From NCBI GenBank assembly GCA_002789955.1, contig PFUG01000231.1, positions 1-38,701 of the forward strand: a stretch of 38,701 bases of DNA, read 5' to 3'. Each line of letters opens with the position of its first letter. The first letter of the stretch is position 1. Positions 16,333 through 26,459 of the stretch are shown here, in pieces. Made by a program: the position numbers and the translations under genes. Below the pieces are notes generated by a model. It saw only the letters and a program-made list of their open reading frames with translations. It ran no database searches and was not told where the DNA came from. This DNA is from Deltaproteobacteria bacterium CG_4_9_14_3_um_filter_63_12. Lineage in GTDB: Bacteria; Myxococcota_A; Bradymonadia; UBA4248; UM-FILTER-63-12.

Positions 16333-16695
16333 CTATTGGCCAGGAAACTGAACCGTGACCGACTCTGTGGCCACACTGTAGCAGACCATGTCTCTGGGCT
16401 CTCCTTGGACCTCGACCTCGGTCTCGACCTGCTCGCCGTTCAGGCCCGCCCAGACATGGATGACGCCGGGTTCCTCGCCAACACACGTCACAGGTTCCCA
16501 AGGATCGACGCCAATCTCAGCTCCAGCCCCCTCCCGATAACGCACCCAATCGGGCGTTACTCCTGCGCCGTTCGCGTCGACAAAGCGTACACACACCGCG
16601 GCGTTATCGAGCTCAAGACACTGAAAACACCCCGACTGGAATGGCCAAAAGGTCAACAGCAGCAGGAATGGAAGCAAGAGCATGAGAGGCTTCAT
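16333..16695 (-). CDS. Small Cys-containing lipoprotein, paralogue 1
   Basis: Encodes 120 residues. The signal peptide ends in SGC (Cys23 lipidated), followed by a second Cys at 26. It then has AVCVRFVDANG, a DWV motif (49-51) and Cys at 35, 71 and 105; the two pairs outside the lipid Cys may form disulfides. The C-terminal part is beta-rich (VIHVWAGLNGEQVETEVEVQ). It aligns along its whole length with the protein at 17450-17827: start (MKPL, LLPF), Cys spacing, FVDA, DWV and C-terminal QFP are shared. Its ATG overlaps the TGA of the barrel-like gene (ATGA, 16695-16692). No known family recognised. It is the last gene of a coupled operon. Confidence 0.78.
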   Translation of the reverse strand: MKPLMLLLPFLLLLTFWPFQSGCFQCLELDNAAVCVRFVDANGAGVTPDWVRYREGAGAEIGVDPWEPVTCVGEEPGVIHVWAGLNGEQVETEVEVQGEPRDMVCYSVATESVTVQFPGQ

Positions 16696-17453
16696 TCGTC
16701 CCCCACCGTCCAGCCGATCGCCACGCCAAAACTCACCCAGTCGGCCTTGAACGACGCCGTCTGCTCCGGCAGCAGAATTCCTGCAATAGGGAGAGTAAAT
16801 CCGACCTCGGGTCGGACAAAGACCCCACCCAGAGTGAACGAGCCGCCCAACGTCGCGGAGGCCCCGAAGACCACGACATCGAAGCGCTCTTGACTGCCGA
16901 TATCTACGTTGCTCCAGGCGAGAATGGGCGCGACGGAGCCGAAGACCGCAAAATCATCGGTGCCGTAGGCGAGAAGCAGAGGCAGGGTGACGTCCACCGG
17001 GATTCCCCCATGGACGGCAGGTGCGAGGGCCAAATCGAAGTGCTCGCCGTCAACCAGACGCACCTTGACCATGAGGGAGGCGCCCTCTCCGGCGAGCTGC
17101 CCGCCGAGCTCCACGTCATCGGTGAGACCGAGGTACATGCGGAGTGCGGGGAAGTGGCCCCAGTAGAGCTCGTCGGTGGCGACCGTACCGTGCTGGACGA
17201 CACAATCTCGAGAGAGCCCGCCGTCGGCGTTCAGTACGCGGCCGCAGACCTCGTCGACGTAGGTCGCATGTGGGACCACAGCGACCTGGAACCTGCCAGC
17301 CGGCAGGGTCGACGCGGTCTGGTAGAGGTTGGGAGAGGTGGCGCAGGAGGTGAGGGCCGCCAGTCCGAAGAAGCACAGGAGAACCGCTGCAGCCTTAGAC
17401 CAGAGCCTGTTCGCGACCACTCGTGTGCCTGCGGCTGGCCAAGGATTGCTCAA
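16692..17453 (-). CDS. Barrel-like outer-membrane lipoprotein
   Basis: Encodes 253 residues. The start is TTG 17453, within TTGA overlapping the TGA of the upstream gene; AAGGAGG five bases before supports it. A signal segment ends in LTSC (lipidated near residue 37). The mature part has the alternating polar and apolar strands and Gly/aromatic turns of an outer-membrane beta-barrel or transporter-like sheet (for example LGGQLAGEGASLMVKVRLVD and FGASATLGGSFTLGGVFVRP), ending in WVSFGVAIGWTVGDE. A lipidated barrel is unusual. It is the middle gene of the coupled set with the two paralogous small lipoproteins, which suggests a complex of the three. Function unknown. Confidence 0.75.
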   Translation of the reverse strand: MSNPWPAAGTRVVANRLWSKAAAVLLCFFGLAALTSCATSPNLYQTASTLPAGRFQVAVVPHATYVDEVCGRVLNADGGLSRDCVVQHGTVATDELYWGHFPALRMYLGLTDDVELGGQLAGEGASLMVKVRLVDGEHFDLALAPAVHGGIPVDVTLPLLLAYGTDDFAVFGSVAPILAWSNVDIGSQERFDVVVFGASATLGGSFTLGGVFVRPEVGFTLPIAGILLPEQTASFKADWVSFGVAIGWTVGDE

Positions 17454-17827
17454 GGGGCCTCCTTCGGAAACTGTAGCGTGAGGTTCTTGGTGCTCACCTC
17501 ATCGCACAGGTACTCGTTGAGCGTGGCGTTTACCTCAACCTCCGCCTCGACCTCCATGCCCCGCCAACCTGCCCGTAGGTGATAGAGCCCCGCTTGCGCA
17601 GAATCGAAGTCATCGTCTGAGCAGACAGTAGTCCCTCCACCTGCGTATTGTTCAACTTCCGCTCCCTTGCGGAAGAATACCCAATCCGAAATCACCTCCT
17701 GACCCTCGGCATCAACGAATGAGACGCAGACTGCTCTTGTCTCCATGCTCAGACAGCCAAAACAAGCGGTCTGCGAGGTGAGGGCCAGCAGGACGATGAA
17801 TGGGAGGAGGACGGTGAGGGGTTTCAT
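17450..17827 (-). CDS. Small Cys-containing lipoprotein, paralogue 2
   Basis: From ATG 17827 (the second of two adjacent ATGs, matching its paralogue) the product is 125 residues. The signal peptide ends in TAC (Cys22), with further Cys at 25, 34, 69 and 108, the same five-Cys pattern as the protein at 16333-16695. It shares MKPL, LLPF, AVCVSFVDAEG, DWV and a closing QFP. A frame extension to TTG 17848 is possible. A TTGA overlap joins it to the barrel-like lipoprotein gene. No known family recognised; the duplication around a barrel suggests two related subunits or accessory lipoproteins. Confidence 0.77.
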   Translation of the reverse strand: MKPLTVLLPFIVLLALTSQTACFGCLSMETRAVCVSFVDAEGQEVISDWVFFRKGAEVEQYAGGGTTVCSDDDFDSAQAGLYHLRAGWRGMEVEAEVEVNATLNEYLCDEVSTKNLTLQFPKEAP

Positions 17828-17892
17828 CATGGCCTGAAGGCTGCGCAAATAATCACCGCGAGACGAAAGGGACGCTCTATGTCTGGGAGTAT

Positions 17893-18261
17893 TCAGCGCG
17901 CAGCGTCGGTGTAGTGGGCGAGCAGCGCGTTTGAGCGTTCGAGTTCATTGGCCTGGAAGTAGGCGTCGGCCAGCTCGGTGACCAACATGGACTCGGCCGC
18001 TGAGTACAGCTCCAGCCCGGGCTCCGCCAGGAACGCCTCCAAGGTCTCGACAAAGAGCCGCCGACTGAGGAAACCACTCAACTCGACCAGCTCGGTCGCC
18101 GGGTTCAAGGCCATGACGGGCGGGTCGACCTCTCGCAGCTCCTGCAGCAACTCGTGAAAGCGCTGCACCTCCATAGTTTCTTTCGCCGCTGCCGTCGCCG
18201 GGAGGAACAGCGACACCACCAGCAAGAATCCCACGCACCCCATCGCCGGCTGTCGTCGCAT
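17893..18261 (-). CDS. Small secreted helical protein
   Basis: From ATG 18261 the product is 122 residues. A signal peptide (MGCVGFLLVVSLFLPATAAA) ends near residue 27. The mature part is helical with acidic patches and a TPR-like rhythm at the end (TELADAYFQANELERSNALL). No known family recognised. It precedes the paralogue/barrel operon by 66 bp on the same strand and may be its first gene. I chose 18261 because the frame upstream of it gives an implausible Arg-rich leader. Confidence 0.6.
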   Translation of the reverse strand: MRRQPAMGCVGFLLVVSLFLPATAAAKETMEVQRFHELLQELREVDPPVMALNPATELVELSGFLSRRLFVETLEAFLAEPGLELYSAAESMLVTELADAYFQANELERSNALLAHYTDAAR

Positions 18262-18380
18262 CTCGCCATCACCCCGAAGTGGACATTTGTTGGCTCGAGC
18301 GTAACGCGATCGGGCGCTGATAGCAAGCGCCCACGTATCGACGTCAAACCAATGGCTACGACCATGCAGGCGCCTCAAAC

Positions 18381-18446
18381 TCACCACAGAACTCACAGAG
18401 AGTTTCTCTACAAAAATCTCTGTGTTCTCTGTGCTCTCTGTGGTGA
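18381..18446. repeat. CACAGAG-type dispersed palindrome
   Basis: A long imperfect palindrome. The left arm is TCACCACAGAACTCACAGAG and the right arm contains TCTCTGTGTTCTCTGTG, CTCTCTGTGGTGA. It matches the well-known ACCACAGAGAGCACAGAGA-type repeat found in many environmental bacteria, whose false translation reads HREHREHRE. It lies between the GH1 gene end (18469) and the small helical protein start (18261). Confidence 0.8.
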
Positions 18447-18468
18447 ATACTTGCGTTGCGAGCTGAGA

Positions 18469-20163
18469 TTACGGCGCCGGATAGCTCTCCTGCAGCGCCT
18501 GAGGCACCTCGCCAGCGTCGATGATCGTTCGGTAAGTCGCCACTGCAGGCCGCGCGGTTCTTGTCTTTGCGGCATCGGCGCCGACCTCGAACAGCCCGAA
18601 GCGCATCCCCATGCCGTGGTTCCACTCGTAGTTGTCCATGAGCGACCAGTAAAAATAGCCGCGCACGTCGGCGCCGTCGCGGATGGCGCGGGCGACCCAG
18701 GTCAGGTGCTGCACGAGGAAGCCGACGGCACCCGAGCCGTCGCCCTCCAAGGCGAGCCCGTTTTCGGTGATGAGGATGGGGACGTGGTAGCGCTCGGAGG
18801 CGTGCATGACCACCTCGTAGATGCCCCTCGGGTAGAGCTCGGCGAAGTTGACGGTCAGCGGGTTGAAGTCGGTCAGCGGCGAGAGCTCGGGCAGGAAGGG
18901 CGCGCCAAAATCCTCGACGGTGGCGCGCAGGTAGTAGTTGATGCCCAGGTAGTCCATGCGGTTGGCCAGGTCTTCGCGGTGCACGGGGTTGCGGTCGGCG
19001 TCGGCGTCGAACTCACCGAGGACCACGGCGTCGAGATAGAGCGTGTTCCACAGGTAGAAGACGTTGTCGGCGGCCTGCACGTCGGTCGGATCGCTGGGGT
19101 CCATGGGCGCGACGGGCGCCATGGCGTAGACCACCCCGACCTGGGAGTTGACACCGTCGGCGTCGGCGTCCTCGAGGTCGGCGGCTTTGACGGCGTCGTA
19201 CATGCGGGCGTGGGCGGTGATGAGGTTGGCCAGGACTATTTTGGCCTCGATGGCGCGGGAGGCCACGCAGGGGGGATTGGTGCGGTCGGCCGTCGGCAGG
19301 AGATAGCCCGGCAGCATGACGGCAAACGGCTCGTTGAGCGTCGCCCACAGGTCGACCTCGCCGCCGAACTCCTGAGCGACGAAGCCCGCGTACTTGGCGA
19401 TTTCGGTCAAGGTGCGGTCGGTGTCCAGCCAGCCGCGCGGCGAGCAGTTGGCGAGGTCGACGTGGCAGCCGACGGCGTCGTGGATCCAGGTGGGCAGCGT
19501 GTAGTGGTTCAGCGTGACCAAGGGCTCGATGCCGCGGCTGCGCAACGAGGTGAAGATGGCGTGGTAGTGGTCGAGGGCGGCTTGATCGGCGAGGGCGTCG
19601 AGCTCGGCGAAGGTGGCGGCGGAGTCGGTCGCGGTGGGGAAGATGCGGCTCCACTCGAGGCTCATGCGGAAGGCGCCGCCGTGGACCTCGTTCTGCAGGC
19701 CGTCGAGGTCACTCTCGTAGAGCTCCCAGTGGCCAGGGCCGCTGGAGGGCGGGTCGCCGGACAGGTGGGCCAGCGGGTCCTGCAGGATGGTGTCGGAGAC
19801 GATGTACTCGTACCAGTCGGAGTTGCGGTCTTCGCACTCGGCGGCTGGAAGCGTCGGGCAGCCCATGTCGACCTGGAAGCCGGCGACCGCCGCGCCGAAG
19901 AGGAAGCTTTCGGGGAAGGGCAAGTCCTCCGGCGTGACGACGACGACCTCGGCGGTGTCAGGCAGGTCGGTGCTGTCTTCGGCGGTGTCGCCCTCGGTGT
20001 CGCCTTCGGTGTCGGCAACGGAGGTCTCCTCGGCGTCGGTCGACGTGTCGAGGACCGAGGTATCGCCCACGTTCTTGGAGGTCTTGGGGTCGTCGTCGCA
20101 GGCGGCGACGAGTCCGGCGAGAAGGAGGGCGGCGAGCAGCGAGAGGAAGAGTGGGTGTTTCAT
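18469..20163 (-). CDS. Lipidated glycoside hydrolase family 1 enzyme (beta-glucosidase-like)
   Basis: Encodes 564 residues. The signal peptide ends in LVAAC (Cys22) followed by three Asp, then an acidic Thr/Asp/Glu-rich linker to about residue 75. The GH1 barrel follows: FLFGAAVAGFQVD, FRMSLEWSRIFP (165-176), LVTLNHYTLPTW, the acid/base glutamate in ATLNEPF (Glu278), MDYLGINYY, the nucleophile in LITENGL (Glu467) and GYFYWSLMDNYEW near the end. Both catalytic glutamates are present, so retaining beta-glycosidase activity is likely; the sugar is unknown. GH1 enzymes are mostly cytoplasmic, so a lipid anchor and linker point to display at the cell surface. Its neighbours are not sugar genes. 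Confidence 0.93.
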   Translation of the reverse strand: MKHPLFLSLLAALLLAGLVAACDDDPKTSKNVGDTSVLDTSTDAEETSVADTEGDTEGDTAEDSTDLPDTAEVVVVTPEDLPFPESFLFGAAVAGFQVDMGCPTLPAAECEDRNSDWYEYIVSDTILQDPLAHLSGDPPSSGPGHWELYESDLDGLQNEVHGGAFRMSLEWSRIFPTATDSAATFAELDALADQAALDHYHAIFTSLRSRGIEPLVTLNHYTLPTWIHDAVGCHVDLANCSPRGWLDTDRTLTEIAKYAGFVAQEFGGEVDLWATLNEPFAVMLPGYLLPTADRTNPPCVASRAIEAKIVLANLITAHARMYDAVKAADLEDADADGVNSQVGVVYAMAPVAPMDPSDPTDVQAADNVFYLWNTLYLDAVVLGEFDADADRNPVHREDLANRMDYLGINYYLRATVEDFGAPFLPELSPLTDFNPLTVNFAELYPRGIYEVVMHASERYHVPILITENGLALEGDGSGAVGFLVQHLTWVARAIRDGADVRGYFYWSLMDNYEWNHGMGMRFGLFEVGADAAKTRTARPAVATYRTIIDAGEVPQALQESYPAP

Positions 20164-20618
20164 GGGGGGCTCACATCAGAAGGGGTGGCGCCATCGTCGC
20201 AGCCCTTGTGTGCGAGTTCAATGCGATTCAACTCTGGCTCGACTGGGCGTCGGGCTGGTCCTGGGCGCGGGTGAAGCGCGGAATCCCATGAGGCCCCAAA
20301 CGCCCTCGAGGCCATGGTGAGTGCGGTGAGCAAGGTCAGAACATGATCTCCCGTGCCTTTGCTCACAGGTCCCAAAGCGAGTGGGAATTAGTGTGTTCGG
20401 CGCAAGGAGCGAAATCAGCTCACAAACGCAAACGACAAAACTCTCACCCCATTGCCTCGGACGAATAACGGTGAGACGATACGCCAATCCTTAATGAGTG
20501 AAAGTGAATTGGGGTCGCCTTCGACGAGGCCAGTACTAGGGTTTACTGGTCGCACAACCGTGACGGATCACGCGAGTGGTTTGTTTGGGCGGCAGTACAA
20601 TCAAACAGGAGAGTAGCC
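20164..20618. other. Intergenic region between the GH1 and barrel operons
   Basis: 455 bp with divergent promoters expected. It contains hairpin element copy 1 (20319-20383) and an A-rich stretch at 20420-20445. A TACAAT at 20596-20601 is too close to the ribosome site to be a -10 for the gene at 20619. No gene is supported here. Confidence 0.5.
20319..20383. repeat. Hairpin-forming dispersed element, copy 1
   Basis: Contains GTGAGCAA (left arm) and TTGCTCAC (right arm) separated by about 22 bases that include ATGATCTCCCGTGC, with GAGTGCGG before and AGGTCC after. The same layout occurs at 27430-27494. The conserved non-stem bases argue for one family rather than chance. Confidence 0.75.
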
Positions 20619-21602
20619 ATGCGTCTCACCAGGGTCGTTCTCTATTCTTTGGGGGTCTTGGTCATCATGGCCGCCTCGGGCGGGACCTTGTGGGCACAAC
20701 CCATCGGTCTCCCCGTCAACCCAGGTCAAACCCCTCCGGACAAAGTGCTCGGTGGTCTGACTGTGTTCGTTTCCGCGGACGGAGGACTCACCCCCTACAT
20801 CGCAACCTATGAGGGTTCTGGGTTCAACGAGGGCCTTGTGGGCGCGGAGGTACTTGGCACCGACCTGAGCTTCGAGCTCGAGGAACGTGAGCAGCAGCTC
20901 CTCTACATCGGTGGGACGGTTGGCGCTCGATACTCCATGGACACTATGCATTTTACGGCCGGCTTCGGGGTCTCCTACCTAGAGCTGCAGCAGCAGAACA
21001 ACGTGCAATCCCCCCCTGGCGTTGGTTACAACAACGAACATCAAGAGTTCCAAACACTGACTCCGAACCCAGGGTTCTCGGCTATCTTGGGGTTCGACTG
21101 GGAGGCTTACCACAACTCCCATGTGTCACTCATCCTCGGTCTTCAGGCCCTCTACACTTCTGCATTCGGGCTGCGAGGAACGTCACTCGATGGAACCGAC
21201 ACGAGCCGCGGCGGTCCCACGAACGGCGACCGGCTCGAATACACGCGTACGGACACGACCGACCTCTCCATGCATTTGATCACGTTCCAGCCGCATGTGG
21301 GGGCCGAATGGCGACCAGTCGGCAGCCTGGCCGTGAACAGCTTTGGATTATTCTCGGCGCTGACTCTTTCGGCCGGCAGCATGACCAAACGGCTGCGCAC
21401 CGCGAGTGAGTCGTTTGGGACCGTTAGCGGCGGAACCATGCAAGACAGCGAGCTGACCCTCGATCTGAGCATGAGCCCCATCCAGATCATGGGAGGGTAT
21501 TACGGCTGGTATTTCGCCGTGCCGCATTTTGGCACAATCGGACTCGAGGCACAATTTGGGGCTCGTTGGAACGCCGAGCTCAGCTACCAGTACTCATTTT
21601 GA
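20619..21602 (+). CDS. Predicted outer-membrane beta-barrel protein
   Basis: Encodes 327 residues. AGGAGAG lies upstream of ATG 20619. The signal peptide (LGVLVIMAASGG) ends at LWAQP. The mature protein is rich in alternating strands and Gly/aromatic turns (GVSYLELQQQN, GLFSALTLSAGS) and ends in a typical outer-membrane C-terminus (LSYQYSF, with final Phe). It should sit in the outer membrane. It leads a three-gene unit, with the next lipoprotein 17 bp downstream. No substrate or family is recognised. Confidence 0.78.
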   Translation: MRLTRVVLYSLGVLVIMAASGGTLWAQPIGLPVNPGQTPPDKVLGGLTVFVSADGGLTPYIATYEGSGFNEGLVGAEVLGTDLSFELEEREQQLLYIGGTVGARYSMDTMHFTAGFGVSYLELQQQNNVQSPPGVGYNNEHQEFQTLTPNPGFSAILGFDWEAYHNSHVSLILGLQALYTSAFGLRGTSLDGTDTSRGGPTNGDRLEYTRTDTTDLSMHLITFQPHVGAEWRPVGSLAVNSFGLFSALTLSAGSMTKRLRTASESFGTVSGGTMQDSELTLDLSMSPIQIMGGYYGWYFAVPHFGTIGLEAQFGARWNAELSYQYSF

Positions 21603-21619
21603 GACGAAAAGGAGAAGAG

Positions 21620-22249
21620 ATGAGAATCAACACAAGAATTGTCATCCTAGCCCTACTGATCTCAACTTTGATGAGCACGGGCTGCACCAACGACGGAAGG
21701 TTGATCACCTACGAGACCATTCCCACACAGATCACTCGAGCCTCTGACCAAGCGATCTTGGCGGACGCGATTGATGATGGCTTCGGCAAGCTCGACAACG
21801 ACAAGATCCGGACCGCTCTCGGGGCAAACGCCTCGTTGAGCGCGTATCTCGTCATCGCTTCGCCGTTCAATTTGGACGCCTCCGTCCTCAACTACATCCA
21901 GGAAAAGGCCGCCCTTCAAGCGGGAGCGATTGGACTGCGGATCCTCGAGCTGCGTACGACCTTGGAGCGCCCCAACCCCGAGCGCACACTGGAGGTCGTC
22001 GAAACCGAGTTCCCTGACACCGAAGCTCGGGTTATGATCCTCGTCTCGTATGCAGGCGTCGACGAGGTCACGACGATAGAGCAACAGGAGAGCCATGGGA
22101 CTACGAAGCCCGACCGCATTCTCGAAGGGCGCTTCAAGGCCACGTTTGCCGTCACGCCCCGCAAGACGTCGTTCCCTGCCTATTCACAGGTCATCGAAGG
22201 CAAATCGTCCTACGAGGTGGGTTATCGACAGTTCATCGACGAGCGATGA
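21620..22249 (+). CDS. Lipoprotein of unknown function
   Basis: Encodes 209 residues from ATG 21620, which has AAGGAGAAG before it. The signal peptide ends in MSTGC (Cys21). The mature part has an Ile/Ala/Glu-rich helical region followed by beta-like segments (LSAYLVIASPFNLDASVLNY, ARVMILVSYAGVDEV) and ends in QFIDER. No family recognised. The spacing of 17 bp from the upstream barrel gene suggests that the two act together at the outer membrane. Confidence 0.7.
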   Translation: MRINTRIVILALLISTLMSTGCTNDGRLITYETIPTQITRASDQAILADAIDDGFGKLDNDKIRTALGANASLSAYLVIASPFNLDASVLNYIQEKAALQAGAIGLRILELRTTLERPNPERTLEVVETEFPDTEARVMILVSYAGVDEVTTIEQQESHGTTKPDRILEGRFKATFAVTPRKTSFPAYSQVIEGKSSYEVGYRQFIDER

Positions 22250-22310
22250 GGCGCCATGTGGCTTTCTTGTCTCGCTTGCCCACGACCGTTTTTCGCGTGA
22301 TTTCGACGAG

Positions 22311-23639
22311 ATGCGGCGCGGAAAGCGGTCGTCCGCTCGGCCATTGAGAGGCTCTTTCGCAGCCCTGATGCTGCTCGTTATGGTTCTCTTGGCGAGCAGC
22401 GTCACAGCGTGTGACGACGCGCCCAACCAGCCCCCATCGGATGCAAGTCTCCTCATCATCAAGCTCGAGCGCTGGCGCGCATACCTTGATGTCGGTGAGA
22501 CCAGCAACCTGATGTCGACGATCGCCCCGTCGTTCCTGAATCAGGGGCACGACTACGAGGCGTTTTCCCGCTGGATAGCCGACCTCATGGCCCTTGGGGA
22601 TCTCAAGGTCGATCTGCGCAACATCACGCTCAACATCGACGGGGACCAAGCACAGGTTGACTACACTCTCGAGATCTCGGTCTGCAAACCTGTTCTCGGC
22701 GCCCCCGACGGCGTCCTCTGTGCGCTCCACTTGCGTTGCCATTCCAACGCGTCATCCCTCTGTGGCTGGGCTCGCTACTGGCGACTCTACGAAGATGGGT
22801 GGCGCCTGGTCGGAGATGGCCAAGAATGGGGAGACAATTTGACCTTACAGTTTGCTGCGGATGGTATCGAGGTCGTTGGCAACTTATTCGACCCCAAGGG
22901 CGTTCTCAGCTCGGTGGACTTGGGGTGGGGGAACACGCTGCGCAGCGAGCTCGTTCGCTCCGCTGGCACCTGGGAGCTGACAGAGACGCTCGAGGTTCCC
23001 AACACTCTTTACCCCGACCATCCCTTCCCCTGGATCCTCGACCTGACATGGATGGAAGCTGGACAGAGACGCTCGTCACGCGTCGAGTTCGTTCAGCTCA
23101 TGGATCAGTTCGCATCGGACTTCTCCCCTGTTGGCGAGGCGTTGCTGCCCATCGAGTTCGCCTGGTCGAGCCGTCCAGTCCCAGAAGGGGGCGTGGAGGT
23201 TCGTCTTCTGGACGGCGATACCACCCTCTGGAGGTCTAAGCGTGTCTTTGATGAGAGGTTGAGTTACGCAGGCCCCGAGCTGAGCCCTGGTTCGATCTAT
23301 CGCGCCCAGGTTGTTACCTTCGATCTGTTCGGCAACAGCGCAGTCTCTGAGAGTACATTGGTGCCGCAAGATCCCACGATGGTCTCACCGCACCCAACCA
23401 GCGTTTCTCCAACCAACGGGCCAGCCACGGGTGGAACCGCGATCGTCATCCTCGGCGACCACTTCCTCGAAGGGTTGAGGGTCGACATTGGCGCCGTCCC
23501 CTGCGTCGGTGTTCTGCGGGTCGACCAGACACAGCTCCAATGCACCACTCCAGCGCTGGCACCCGCAACCTATCACATCGCGGTCATCAATCCGTCGGGA
23601 GCAGTCGGGCTGTTGGAGGATGCATTTACCGCACTGTAA
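22311..23639 (+). CDS. TIG/IPT-domain lipoprotein
   Basis: From ATG 22311 the product is 442 residues. An Arg-rich start and hydrophobic helix end in SVTAC (near residue 34), followed by two Asp. About 45-150 looks like an NTF2/SnoaL-type fold (LERWRAYLDVGETSNLMSTI, then ITLNIDGDQAQVDYTLEISV). The middle part is beta-rich. The last 80 residues are a TIG/IPT immunoglobulin-like module (VSPTNGPATGGTAIVILGD then VCV-type strand), as in surface receptors and secreted enzymes. Exported and probably surface exposed. No strong ribosome site. It is third in the unit starting at 20619 and ends 6 bp from the convergent gene. Confidence 0.72.
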   Translation: MRRGKRSSARPLRGSFAALMLLVMVLLASSVTACDDAPNQPPSDASLLIIKLERWRAYLDVGETSNLMSTIAPSFLNQGHDYEAFSRWIADLMALGDLKVDLRNITLNIDGDQAQVDYTLEISVCKPVLGAPDGVLCALHLRCHSNASSLCGWARYWRLYEDGWRLVGDGQEWGDNLTLQFAADGIEVVGNLFDPKGVLSSVDLGWGNTLRSELVRSAGTWELTETLEVPNTLYPDHPFPWILDLTWMEAGQRRSSRVEFVQLMDQFASDFSPVGEALLPIEFAWSSRPVPEGGVEVRLLDGDTTLWRSKRVFDERLSYAGPELSPGSIYRAQVVTFDLFGNSAVSESTLVPQDPTMVSPHPTSVSPTNGPATGGTAIVILGDHFLEGLRVDIGAVPCVGVLRVDQTQLQCTTPALAPATYHIAVINPSGAVGLLEDAFTAL

Positions 23640-23645
23640 GTCGGC

Positions 23646-24488
23646 TCACTCAGCGGCCGAATTGGCGCGCAGGACCTCTCGGTCATTGCCGTAGATGAAG
23701 AGCTCTTCCAAGCCCACCAGCTCCTCTGGGCTGATGGGTTTCGGCATGACAGCAGCGGCGACGCTCAGCCGGTCCCGGGGATAGTCGAAGAGAGACATCA
23801 AGCGACGAGTCTGTGCGACGTCGAAACTCCAATGTTTCGCAGCGTCGACCACCATCGCTGTGCGGTCGGCTGGATAAGTCACGTCCAGCAGCTCTTGATA
23901 GAGGGCGTCGAACTCTTCCTCGCCGATGGACAATACGGTGGGTCCGACCGCTTCCTGTTGCAGAGCTCCGGGCTGACGCGGTTTGTCAGAACCAGCGACG
24001 TTGGCGAGGCTAGCTTGGTCGGCCGGGGCGCCCGAGTTGACGAGACTGACCGCGCTTCGCAGGTTCGAACCCGCTCTCGCCAGGAGGCGTCGCAGTTTCT
24101 TGCGATCCTGGAAGTTGAGACTCTCGGCTGCGTCGATGGCGAGCGAGAGCTCGTCGAGCTGGTCGACTGCCGCAGAGAGGGTACCGGCTACGCCCTCCAA
24201 TGAAATGGCGACGCCAACCTCGAGCAACACCCCTGCGTTAAGCTCGTGCTGAGCCGTGCGCAGTGAGGAGCGAAGCGCATTGACGCCGTCCTCGAGAGTG
24301 CTCTTCGTGGAGTCCATGCCTTGGAGACCGGAGATGATTTCGGAGGCCACGCCGACATCCTCCAAGACTTTTGCAAAGGCGCCGTTGGCCGCAATCTCAT
24401 CGACGATCACGGCGTCGTTCTGAGCCATCGCGGCGCTTGATGCAGCCACAGAGAAGAAAACGCAACACGCTAGGGTCAACGATTTCAT
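23646..24488 (-). CDS. Secreted DUF4476 protein
   Basis: GGAGG seven bases before ATG 24488 supports this start. The product is 280 residues with a signal peptide ending near AAMAQN. Residues about 35-150 are helical and Leu/Ala-rich. The C-terminal part (about 195-275) matches the DUF4476 pattern of short helical repeats: FDALYQELLDVTYPADR, FDVAQTRRLMSLFDYPRDRL, then EELFIYGNDREVL. DUF4476 proteins are exported and of unknown function. The gene diverges from the Ser/Thr kinase gene across 186 bp and converges on the TIG lipoprotein gene. Confidence 0.75.
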   Translation of the reverse strand: MKSLTLACCVFFSVAASSAAMAQNDAVIVDEIAANGAFAKVLEDVGVASEIISGLQGMDSTKSTLEDGVNALRSSLRTAQHELNAGVLLEVGVAISLEGVAGTLSAAVDQLDELSLAIDAAESLNFQDRKKLRRLLARAGSNLRSAVSLVNSGAPADQASLANVAGSDKPRQPGALQQEAVGPTVLSIGEEEFDALYQELLDVTYPADRTAMVVDAAKHWSFDVAQTRRLMSLFDYPRDRLSVAAAVMPKPISPEELVGLEELFIYGNDREVLRANSAAE

Positions 24489-24612
24489 GTCCATGCCTCC
24501 AGTATCTCGTTGCATCTTGCGACGACAGGCCAATCGAACGCAACTCAAAGCGGCCTCGGCCCACGACCATAGACCAGAGTCACCCGCCGTCCCGCTCCGC
24601 AGTATTGCTGCG

Positions 24613-24641
24613 TTGACATTGAATATCGGCCACCATAACCT
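24613..24641 (+). promoter_or_regulatory. Candidate promoter for the Ser/Thr kinase gene
   Basis: A perfect TTGACA (24613-24618) and TAACCT (24636-24641) are 17 bp apart, 33 bp before ATG 24675. The -10 is a weak match. Confidence 0.45.
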
Positions 24642-24674
24642 CGGCATCTGCTCTTGAAAAGGGAATCGTCGAGG

Positions 24675-26456
<1,782 letters not shown>

Positions 26457-26459
26457 ACG

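Noticed and set aside
18154-20274. 706-codon plus-strand open frame across the GH1 gene
   Set aside because: The minus strand encodes an intact GH1 enzyme, and the frame crosses the CACAGAG repeat.
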